From: Burkholderia cenocepacia
GTDB taxonomy: Bacteria; Pseudomonadota; Gammaproteobacteria; Burkholderiales; Burkholderiaceae
Length of the DNA stretch: 64,000 nucleotides
Direction: 5' to 3'
Assembly (NCBI RefSeq): GCF_900446215.1
Contig: NZ_UAQZ01000007.1
Span: 599,925 to 663,924 of the forward strand
The notes beneath the pieces are model-generated. The model ran no database searches. It was not told where the DNA came from and saw only the letters and a program-made list of their open reading frames with translations. Of the stretch, positions 39,150 to 46,022 are shown piece by piece (the first letter of the stretch is position 1; each line of letters opens with the position of its first letter). A program made the translations under genes and the position numbers.

Positions 39150-39820
39150 CCCGCCCCCGCCACGCGGTACGACAGCACGAGCCCGTGCACGAGCAGCGAC
39201 CAGCCGTCGAGCGCGACGAACAGCAGCAGCTTGAACGGCACCGAGATCGTGGTCGGCGAGATCATCTGCATCCCGAGCGCCAGCAGGATGTTCGCGACCA
39301 GCAGGTCGACGACGATGAACACGATGTAGATCACGAAGCCGATCTGGAACGCCTTCGTCAGCTCGGCGAGCGTGAAGCTTGGCACCAGCACGAGCAGGTC
39401 GTCGTCCTTGATGCCGTCCGCGCGGTTCTTCGGCCAGACCGACGTCGCGGTGCGCACGAAGAATTCGCGGTCGCGCTGCCGCGTATGCGACACGAGGAAA
39501 TCCTTGATCGGCGGCAGCGCGGCATCGGCGAGCGCGCCGATGTCCGAGGTCGACAACTGCCCCGACGCATCGAAGTGGCGCGCCTGCAGCGCATCGCGGA
39601 TCGACATTCCGACGGGCGCCATGATGAACAGCGACAGGATCAGTGCGATGCCGTTCAGCACGAGGTTCGGCGGCACCTGCTGGATCCCGAGCGCGGAGCG
39701 CAGCAGGCCGAGCACGACCACCAGCTTCGTGTAGCTCGTCACCATCAGCGCCGCGAACGGCGCGATGCCGAGCGCGGCGATCACCGCGATCAGCGCGACC
39801 GGATTCGGCAGGTTGCCCAT
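39146..39820 (-). CDS. sctR: Type III secretion export apparatus protein SctR
   Basis: A 224-residue FliP/YscR-family protein. The N-terminal helices contain A-A-L-M-V-T-S-Y-T-K-L-V-V-V-L-G-L-L-R. The conserved P-P-N-L-V-L-N-G-I-A-L and P-S-F-T-L-A-E-L-T-K-A-F-Q-I-G segments are present, as is L-G-M-Q-M-I-S-P near the C-terminus. Five copies form the core of the export pore with SctS and SctT, which are encoded on the other arm more than 16 kb away. It lies 3 bp after sctQ and overlaps the transglycosylase start. Confidence 0.97.
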   Translation of the reverse strand: MGNLPNPVALIAVIAALGIAPFAALMVTSYTKLVVVLGLLRSALGIQQVPPNLVLNGIALILSLFIMAPVGMSIRDALQARHFDASGQLSTSDIGALADAALPPIKDFLVSHTRQRDREFFVRTATSVWPKNRADGIKDDDLLVLVPSFTLAELTKAFQIGFVIYIVFIVVDLLVANILLALGMQMISPTTISVPFKLLLFVALDGWSLLVHGLVLSYRVAGAG

Positions 39821-39823
39821 CGT

Positions 39824-40978
39824 TCAGCGCTCGCGCGGCGCGGGTTGCGTCAGCGTGACGACGCGCACGCCGAGCTTCTGGCCGACCGCGATCAGGTGGC
39901 CGGTGCCGATCAGCATCCCGTTCGCGACGAGATGGATCACGCTCTGGTTGATCCCTTGCTGCAGCTCGATCACGGCGCCCGGCTGCAGCGCGCTCAGTTC
40001 GCCCAGCGGCATCGACGTGGGCGGCAGCTCGAAGCGCAGGTCGACCGCGAGGCCGTCGAGCGAGCGTGGCGCGTCGCCGGGCGGCGCGTCGTGCGTCGTC
40101 GGCGGGGCGGAGTCGGTGCGGGTCGGTTCCAAAGGCATCTCCCTGATTCGTTCGACGGTGAGCCGGTTGCCCGACGGCCGTCCGGTGATCTCCCACGCCG
40201 GCGCGGCCGGCAGCCGCGCGACGCACAGCAGGTTCTGCTCGTGCGCCTGCCAGCGCTCGATCGCGATGATGTCGCCGCCGACGACGTCGGCCAGCTCGGC
40301 CGTCGTCAGCTCGGTGCGGCCGATTTCGAACACGAGCGGCACAGGCAGGCTCGCGTAGGTCGCGCGCGCGTCGGCGAGCGCGGCCGGCGCGGTCGCGAAG
40401 AACACGGCCAGCGCGTCCGGCGCGTCGAACAGCAGCGCGCCGTGGCAGCGCCACGCGGCGTCGGCGCGTCGCAGCTCGAACCGCAGCGCGGCCGGCGCTG
40501 CATCCCAGGCCGGTGCGCCGTCGGGCGGCGGCAGCAACGCCACGCGCTGCCGGGTTGCTGCCTGCAGCACCGCAGCGAGCGGCGCGCACAGGTCGGCGAG
40601 CAGCGCCGCACGGATCACGGCCGGGACCGCGGGGTCGGCCGCGTCGCCGAGCCATTCGGTTTCCGCGACCGGGTCGATCCACAGCGTGCCGGCGGCCGGG
40701 CCGACGACGAAGCGGTACGCGTGCGCATCGGCGGCCGGCTCGGCGTCGACGCGCCAGCGCACCTCGTACGCGTGCTCGCCGAGCGTGACCGGGACGGCGC
40801 CGGTCGCGCCGTACGCATGCGACAGCCCGCGCGCGGCGGCGGCGGACAGGCGCGGCAGGTAGGGCGACGCGTCGAGCGCGACCGCGGCCGGCACGGCGGC
40901 GGACGGCGGGGAAGCGGCGGGCATGGCCCGGTTCGCGGCGTCGCCGGCGTCGGCATTCGTCAGGAACAGCGCAGGCAC
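39824..40978 (-). CDS. sctQ: Type III secretion C-ring/sorting-platform protein SctQ
   Basis: A 384-residue protein. The C-terminal 75 residues form a SPOA domain of the FliN/YscQ type (L-R-F-E-L-P-P-T-S-M-P-L-G-E-L-S-A-L-Q-P-G). A second, weaker SPOA-like segment lies around L-V-F-E-I-G-R-T-E-L-T-T-A-E-L. The N-terminal half is Ala/Asp-rich and divergent. It builds the cytoplasmic pods that hold SctK, SctL and SctN. The start is taken at GTG 40978; ATG 40924 is the alternative, and neither has a strong ribosome binding site. Confidence 0.92.
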   Translation of the reverse strand: MPALFLTNADAGDAANRAMPAASPPSAAVPAAVALDASPYLPRLSAAAARGLSHAYGATGAVPVTLGEHAYEVRWRVDAEPAADAHAYRFVVGPAAGTLWIDPVAETEWLGDAADPAVPAVIRAALLADLCAPLAAVLQAATRQRVALLPPPDGAPAWDAAPAALRFELRRADAAWRCHGALLFDAPDALAVFFATAPAALADARATYASLPVPLVFEIGRTELTTAELADVVGGDIIAIERWQAHEQNLLCVARLPAAPAWEITGRPSGNRLTVERIREMPLEPTRTDSAPPTTHDAPPGDAPRSLDGLAVDLRFELPPTSMPLGELSALQPGAVIELQQGINQSVIHLVANGMLIGTGHLIAVGQKLGVRVVTLTQPAPRER

Positions 40979-41378
40979 GGCGGGATCGGGGCGGATTCGG
41001 CGTTGGTTCGACGGGTTGTTCTGATGCCGGCGGCGCCGGGGGCGCGCGGCTGCTGCGTCGATTGTAGGGACGGCGATGGCCGTGTGCCGCGCCGGAATCC
41101 GTAGTCGCGCACATCGTGCGGAGGCGGCGGGAGCGGGGCGCTACGAAGCGCGACGAAGTGCGGTGGAGTGCGTCCGAGTGCGCCGAAGTGGGCGACGCGA
41201 CGGCTGGCCTCGAAAGCAACCGCCGCCCGGAGGCGGCGGTTGGGGCGCGACTGGCTGGCGGGCCGGGCGGCGTGCAGGCCGCGTCCGGCTGGCAGGCCGC
41301 GAGGGGCTGCGAATCCGCGCAGCGCGGTGGGGCAAGCGTGACCGGCGTGCCGCGAACGGGCGGCGCGCGGGTGAAGCG
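40979..41378. other. Promoter region of the minus-strand secretion arm
   Basis: A 400-bp gap with no supported gene. On the minus strand TACAAT (41066-41061) is a good -10 hexamer for sctQ, but no matching -35 is visible 16-18 bp upstream, which fits an activator-dependent promoter. I found no TTCG-N16-TTCG or PIP-type hrp box. Confidence 0.4.
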
Positions 41379-41777
41379 TTACGCGTAGTCGGCGGCCATC
41401 GCGGGTTGCGGCGCCGTGCGCAGCATCGGCGCCGCGTCGTGGCGTTCGACGTGCGTCATCGCGGCACCGAACAGCACCAGCCGATAGCCGACCGCGTAGA
41501 TCGGGATGATTCGCAGGTTCTTGTCGTGTTCGAGCTGCAGCTTCGAACGGATCCGCGAGATATGGGTATCGAGCGTGCGCGACGAGACGCCGAGCTCGCG
41601 GCCCCATACGGCTTCCTGGATTGCCTGCCGCGGCACGATCTTGTTCATGTTGTCGAGCAGGAATTCGACGACGTCGAATTCGCGCGGCGTGACGTCAACG
41701 ACCTTGTTGTCGATTTCGATCGTGCGGCGCACGAAGTTGATTTTTATGTTGTCGATGTACAGGTATTTGCAATCCAT
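41379..41777 (-). CDS. Receiver-less OmpR/PhoB-type winged-helix regulator of the secretion island
   Basis: A 132-residue protein from ATG 41777, preceded by GAGGG. An upstream in-frame start at 41828 is rejected, as it adds low-complexity residues without a ribosome binding site. Nearly the whole length is one OmpR-type DNA-binding domain: V-D-V-T-P-R-E-F-D-V-V-E-F-L-L-D, then S-S-R-T-L-D-T-H-I-S-R-I-R-S-K-L and I-Y-A-V-G-Y-R-L. There is no receiver domain and no Asp phosphorylation site, so activity must be set by abundance or partners. It is the first gene of the minus arm, comparable in place to HrpG-type activators. Its own upstream region carries a 19-bp palindrome and extra half sites. 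Confidence 0.88.
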   Translation of the reverse strand: MDCKYLYIDNIKINFVRRTIEIDNKVVDVTPREFDVVEFLLDNMNKIVPRQAIQEAVWGRELGVSSRTLDTHISRIRSKLQLEHDKNLRIIPIYAVGYRLVLFGAAMTHVERHDAAPMLRTAPQPAMAADYA

Positions 41778-41899
41778 GGTGGCCCTCGCATGTCCATAAA
41801 GGAGTGTTTGCGGGGTCCTGTGCTGCAACTTTCGGGCCAGGGGGCGGTTGTCAGCGGGTAACGGCGTGCGGTACGCGGTGCGAAGGGCTGAGCAGCTTG

Positions 41900-41926
41900 A
41901 ATTTAAAAAGAATTTTTAGCGCGCAA
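41900..41926 (-). promoter_or_regulatory. Possible promoter of the secretion regulator
   Basis: On the minus strand TTGCGC (41926-41921) and TAAATT (41905-41900) are separated by 15 bp in the only AT-rich stretch of this gap. The short spacing suggests that it needs an activator. Confidence 0.35.
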
Positions 41927-41969
41927 CGCCGGGCGCGTGATGACAGGGCTGGAGCAATGGTGAAGGATT

Positions 41970-42019
41970 GTTACGTAGCATCGGGCGGGGACGTTACGGG
42001 CGTTACGTCTGACGTAACG
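41970..42019. promoter_or_regulatory. Operator cluster: 19-bp palindrome plus half sites
   Basis: CGTTACGTC (42001-42009) and GACGTAACG (42011-42019) form a perfect palindrome around one T. Further GTTACG half sites begin at 41970 and near 41993. They lie about 75-125 bp upstream of the candidate start point, an activator-like position. Binding by the adjacent winged-helix protein is inferred. Confidence 0.55.
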
Positions 42020-42170
42020 TGGGGGAGGGACGGATTTCGGGGGCGGCCGGATAAGGCTTCGGATGGGTAACGAACCCTACATCGAACCCTGCCGGGCTTG
42101 CCGGGTTTTCTTTTTGAATCAAATGGTTGGCGAAGATTTTTGCCGACATCGAACCCTACATGGGCAGCCG

Positions 42171-42213
42171 AAAAAACGCCGGCCACAGGGCACCCCTCGC
42201 CCCGCAGCCGGCG
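42171..42213 (-). terminator. Intrinsic terminator of the iorAB operon
   Basis: On the minus strand GCCGGCG-complementary 7-bp arms (42207-42213 and 42177-42183) are followed by six T residues (42176-42171), starting 11 bp after the iorB stop. Confidence 0.75.
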
Positions 42214-42223
42214 TCCCGTCACA

Positions 42224-44434
42224 TCAAGCCTTCGCGCTATCCGCCGAATCGAACGGCAGCACGTAGTGCCGCTTGCCCGTCGCCGCGAAGATCGCGTTCG
42301 CCACGGCCGGCCCGACCGGCGCGACGCCCGGCTCGCCGACCCCGGTCGGCGCCTCGGCCGACGGCACGATATGCACCTCGACCTTCGGCATCTCGGCCAT
42401 CCGCAGCACGTGGTAGCCGTCGAAGTTGCGCTGCTCGACCTGGCCGTCCTTCAGCGTGATCGCGCTGTGCATCGCCGCACCGAGGCCGAAACCGATGCCG
42501 CCCTCCATCTGCGCGGCGACGATGTCGGGATTGATCGCGATCCCGCAGTCGACCGCGCATACCACGCGCTCGACCTTCACCTTGCCGTCCGCGTCGACCG
42601 AGACCTCGGCCACCTGCGCGACATAGCTCTTGAACGCCTCGGCCACCGCGATCCCGCGCCCGCGGCCCTTCGGCAGCGGCTTGGCCGGATCCCAGCCGGC
42701 CTTCTGCGCGGCCAGCTCCAGCACCGCGCGCATGCGTGGCTCCTTCGCGAGCAGGTCGCGGCGGAACGCGTACGGGTCCTTGCCGGCCGCGTGCGCGGCT
42801 TCGTCGATGAACGCCTCGACCGCGTAGGCCGTATGCGAGCTGCCGACCACGCGCCACCACAGCACGGGCAGGCCGACCCGGGTGGTGGTGAGCTCGACCG
42901 ACACGTTCGGCACCGCGTAAGGCAGGTTCGCCGCGCCCTCGACCGACGTCGCGTCGATGCCGTTCTTGACCATGAACGCCTCGAACGGCGTGCCGGCGAG
43001 GATCGACTGGCCGACGATCCGGTGGCGCCAGCCCACCAGTTTGCCGTCCGCGGTCAGGCCCGCGTCGAGCTTGTGGAAGTACATCGGCCGGTAGAAGCCG
43101 CCCTGGATGTCGTCCTCGCGGGTCCATTGCAGCTTGACGGGCTTGCCGTCCGCGCCGAGCGCCTTCGCGATCGACACGGCCTCGACCACGTAATCCGACC
43201 ACGCGTTCGCACGCCGGCCGAAGCTGCCGCCCGCATACAGCGTATGGATCTTCACCTGTTCCGGCTTCAGCCCGGCCGTTTTGGCCGCGTTGCCCTGGTC
43301 GACCGTCTGGAACTGGTCGCCGGCCCAGATCTCGCAGCTGGTCGGCGTCAGCTTGACGACCGCGTCGAGCGGCTCCATCGGCGCATGCGCGAGATACGGG
43401 AATTCATACGTCGCGCTGATCTTGCGCGCGGCGCCGGCGATCGCCGCATCGGCATCGCCGTCCTTGCGCGCGGATGCGCCCGGCTTCTCGGCGAGCTGCC
43501 GGTATTCGCGCATGAGCTCGTCCGAGCCGCGCTTTTCCGCCTTCGTTTCGTCCCATTCGACCTTCAGCGCGTCGCGGCCCTGTTTCGCGGCCCAGAAGCC
43601 CGTCGCGACGACCGCGACGCCGCCCGGCACCTGCACGACCGAGACGACGCCCGGCACGGCCTTCGCGGCGGTCGCGTCGAACGATTTCACCGTCGCGCCG
43701 AAGCGCGGCGGCCGCTGCAGCAGCGCGACGCGCATGCCGGGGAACGTCGTGTCCAGCGTGAAATGCGCGGTGCCGTTCGATTTCGACGACCCGTCGACAC
43801 GCGGAATCCGGTGCCCGATCAGCTTGAAATCGGCCGGCTGCTTCAGCGTGACCTTGTCGGGCACGGGCAGCTTCGACGCATCGGCGACGAGCGTGCCGTA
43901 CGCGGCCGTCTTGCCGCTCTTCGCGTGCGTGACGACGCCGTTGGCGGTGGTCAGTTCGCCGGCCGGCACCTTCCAGCGGGCTGCCGCGGCCGACACGAGC
44001 ATCGCGCGCGCCTTGCCGCCGGCCTCGCGCAGTTGCTGCCACGAGTTCGCCATGGCCGAGCTGCCGCCCGTGCCCTGCATCGTGCCGAACGCGAGGTTCG
44101 CATAGCGCTTCGCATCGGCCGGCGCGCTTTCGACGCGCACGCTCGACCAGTCGGCGTCGAGCTCCTCGGCGACGATCGTCGCAATGCCCGTATAGGCGCC
44201 CTGGCCCATTTCCACGTGCTTCGCGATGACCGTGACGGCGCCGTCCGGCGTGATGCGCAGGAAGGCGTTCGGCGCGAAATCGCCGGCCGGCGCGGTGGCG
44301 GCGAGCGCGCGGCGGCCGAGGCCGGCCCAGTCGAAGCCGATGGTCAGGCTGACGGCGGCAGCGGCCCCCGCGGCCTTCAGGAACGTGCGGCGCGACGGGC
44401 GCACCGAACCGGGGTTGTCGAGTTCGATCGTCAT
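42224..44434 (-). CDS. iorB: Tat-exported molybdenum hydroxylase large subunit (IorB type)
   Basis: A 736-residue xanthine-dehydrogenase-family molybdopterin subunit, closest in layout to isoquinoline 1-oxidoreductase beta. The start at ATG 44434 is followed by a twin-arginine signal ([10 protein letters not shown]), so the enzyme acts in the periplasm. Cofactor segments include [17 protein letters not shown] and [12 protein letters not shown], the last containing the catalytic Glu. It works with the 2Fe-2S subunit encoded 2 bp upstream. Electrons usually go to a cytochrome, but no cytochrome subunit gene is adjacent. The substrate, an N-heterocycle or aldehyde, cannot be predicted. Confidence 0.9.
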   Translation of the reverse strand: MTIELDNPGSVRPSRRTFLKAAGAAAAVSLTIGFDWAGLGRRALAATAPAGDFAPNAFLRITPDGAVTVIAKHVEMGQGAYTGIATIVAEELDADWSSVRVESAPADAKRYANLAFGTMQGTGGSSAMANSWQQLREAGGKARAMLVSAAAARWKVPAGELTTANGVVTHAKSGKTAAYGTLVADASKLPVPDKVTLKQPADFKLIGHRIPRVDGSSKSNGTAHFTLDTTFPGMRVALLQRPPRFGATVKSFDATAAKAVPGVVSVVQVPGGVAVVATGFWAAKQGRDALKVEWDETKAEKRGSDELMREYRQLAEKPGASARKDGDADAAIAGAARKISATYEFPYLAHAPMEPLDAVVKLTPTSCEIWAGDQFQTVDQGNAAKTAGLKPEQVKIHTLYAGGSFGRRANAWSDYVVEAVSIAKALGADGKPVKLQWTREDDIQGGFYRPMYFHKLDAGLTADGKLVGWRHRIVGQSILAGTPFEAFMVKNGIDATSVEGAANLPYAVPNVSVELTTTRVGLPVLWWRVVGSSHTAYAVEAFIDEAAHAAGKDPYAFRRDLLAKEPRMRAVLELAAQKAGWDPAKPLPKGRGRGIAVAEAFKSYVAQVAEVSVDADGKVKVERVVCAVDCGIAINPDIVAAQMEGGIGFGLGAAMHSAITLKDGQVEQRNFDGYHVLRMAEMPKVEVHIVPSAEAPTGVGEPGVAPVGPAVANAIFAATGKRHYVLPFDSADSAKA

Positions 44435-44436
44435 GG

Positions 44437-44898
44437 TCAGGCTCCCAGCGTCGCGGCCGCGTCGTGGATCGCGGCCCGGATGCGGGCGTAGGTCGCACAG
44501 CGGCAGAGGTTGCCGTTCATCGCGGCGTCGATGTCCGCGTCGGTCGGCTTCGGGTTCTGTTCGAGCAAGGCGGTGGCCGACATGATCTGGCCGGACTGGC
44601 AATAGCCGCATTGCGGCACCTGCAGCTTGACCCACGCGGCCTGCACGGCCTGCGCGGGCTTGCTCTGCAGGCCTTCGATCGTCGTGACGTGCTTGCCCGC
44701 GATGCCGGCGAGCGGCAGCACGCACGAGCGGACGGCCTGGCCTTCGAGATGCACCGTGCACGCGCCGCACTGCGCCATGCCGCAGCCGAATTTCGTGCCG
44801 GTCAGTCCCGCGTGTTCGCGAATCGCCCAGAGGACGGGCATCGACGGATCGGCGTCGAGCGTGACGTTCTTGCCGTTCAGGACAAACGAGGTAGGCAT
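44437..44898 (-). CDS. iorA: 2Fe-2S subunit of the molybdenum hydroxylase (IorA type)
   Basis: A 153-residue protein from ATG 44898, preceded by GGAGACAACAAC. The plant-type ferredoxin cluster is [11 protein letters not shown] with a later Cys in V-R-S-C. The second cluster is C-G-Y-C-Q-S-G-Q and C-R-C-A-T-Y. There is no signal peptide, so it is probably carried through the Tat pathway with the large subunit. It is divergent from an AraC gene at 45078 that is likely to control it. Confidence 0.92.
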   Translation of the reverse strand: MPTSFVLNGKNVTLDADPSMPVLWAIREHAGLTGTKFGCGMAQCGACTVHLEGQAVRSCVLPLAGIAGKHVTTIEGLQSKPAQAVQAAWVKLQVPQCGYCQSGQIMSATALLEQNPKPTDADIDAAMNGNLCRCATYARIRAAIHDAAATLGA

Positions 44899-44978
44899 GT
44901 TGTTGTCTCCGTGGGGAAAACCCGGCATGCGCCGGGTTAGCCGGCAGTGTGCGCGAGGCATCGTTTTTTGCGTCTACC

Positions 44979-45013
44979 CAATCCTGCAAATTTATTGAAC
45001 AATCCTGCAAATT
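44979..45013. promoter_or_regulatory. Tandem direct repeats between iorA and the AraC gene
   Basis: CAATCCTGCAAATT occurs twice, at 44979-44992 and 45000-45013, an exact 14-bp match with a 21-bp period (two helical turns). AraC-type proteins bind such same-face direct repeats. The position, about 80-115 bp upstream of iorA and 65-100 bp upstream of araC, fits joint control. Confidence 0.65.
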
Positions 45014-45077
45014 CCCCGCACGCCGCGAGCCGTTTCGCTATGCTCGCGCGACACGGGAAATCATTCGAGGAAGCGTC

Positions 45078-46001
45078 ATGGACATGACCGATATCGTGGC
45101 GTCGCGCGAATCCGGGCGGCGCGAACTGGCGTCGCTGATCGGCCGTTTCGCGCCCGCGGACGGCTCGCACTCGACCGCCGTGCCGGGCCTGATGCTGCAT
45201 CGGCACACGCGGCCGGTCGATCTCGGCTGCGGCGTATCGCGCGCCGCGCTGGTGATCGCCGCGCAGGGCGCGAAGCGCGTGATCGTGGCCGGCCAGGCTT
45301 ACGAATACGACACCCACAATTGCCTGATTACGTCGATCGACTTGCCGATCCTGTCGCGCGTGACGCGTGCGTCGCCGGATGCGCCGTACCTGTGCCTGTC
45401 GCTGACGCTCGACCCGCAGCGCATCGTCGAGCTGGCGGCCGAGATGCGGCTGCCCGAGCCCGACGCGGGCCCGGAGGGCGAGGGGATCGCGCTCGCGGAG
45501 CTGACGCCGCCGCTGCTCGATGCGGCGTTGCGGCTGCTGCGGCTGCTCGATACGCCGGCCGACATCGCGGTCGTCGCGCCGCTGATCGAAAAGGAAGTGC
45601 TGTACCGGCTGATGATCAGCGGGCAGGGCACGCGGTTGCGGCACATGGCGATCGCGGGCAGCCAGACGCACCGGATCGCGCGGGCGATCGAATGGATCCG
45701 CGATCACTTCGCGGAGCCGATGCGCGTCGAGTCGCTCGCGCAGGCGGTCAACATGAGCGTGTCGTCGCTGCACCATCATTTCAAGCACGTGACGACGCTG
45801 AGCCCGTTGCAGTACCAGAAGCAGCTGCGGCTGCACGAGGCGCGGCGGCTGTTGCTGCGGCAGGGCGGCGACGTCGGGTCGGTGGCGGCCGTGGTCGGCT
45901 ACGAAAGCGCGTCGCAGTTCAGCCGCGAATACAGCCGGCTGTTCGGCGCGCCGCCGATGCGCGACGTCGTGCATCTGCGCAAGAAGGAACTGCTCGGCTG
46001 A
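45078..46001 (+). CDS. AraC-family regulator, probable activator of iorAB
   Basis: A 307-residue protein from ATG 45078. The N-terminal two thirds match the AraC-N type ligand domain (V-P-G-L-M-L-H-R-H-T, Y-D-T-H-N-C-L-I-T-S-I-D-L-P). The C-terminal pair of helix-turn-helix motifs is A-M-R-V-E-S-L-A-like (M-R-V-E-S-L-A-Q-A-V-N-M-S) and V-A-A-V-V-G-Y-E-S-A-S-Q-F-S-R-E-Y-S-R. It is divergent from iorAB, with the tandem repeats between them. The inducer is unknown, possibly the enzyme's substrate. Its stop is 21 bp from the convergent polysaccharide synthase gene. Confidence 0.92.
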   Translation: MDMTDIVASRESGRRELASLIGRFAPADGSHSTAVPGLMLHRHTRPVDLGCGVSRAALVIAAQGAKRVIVAGQAYEYDTHNCLITSIDLPILSRVTRASPDAPYLCLSLTLDPQRIVELAAEMRLPEPDAGPEGEGIALAELTPPLLDAALRLLRLLDTPADIAVVAPLIEKEVLYRLMISGQGTRLRHMAIAGSQTHRIARAIEWIRDHFAEPMRVESLAQAVNMSVSSLHHHFKHVTTLSPLQYQKQLRLHEARRLLLRQGGDVGSVAAVVGYESASQFSREYSRLFGAPPMRDVVHLRKKELLG

Positions 46002-46022
46002 CGGCCGGCCGCTCGCCGATCG

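Larger units (their letters stand above)
41778..42223. other. Upstream region of the secretion regulator
   Basis: No supported gene in 446 bp. It holds the AT-rich promoter candidate at 41900-41926, the operator cluster at 41970-42019, three copies of CGAACCCT (near 42070, 42081 and 42149) of unknown meaning, and the terminator of the iorB transcript. Confidence 0.6.

Noticed and set aside
42066..42160. Repeated CGAACCCT(A/G)C words suggesting a repeat array
   Set aside because: Only three short copies without regular spacing. This is too little to call a repeat element or a CRISPR.
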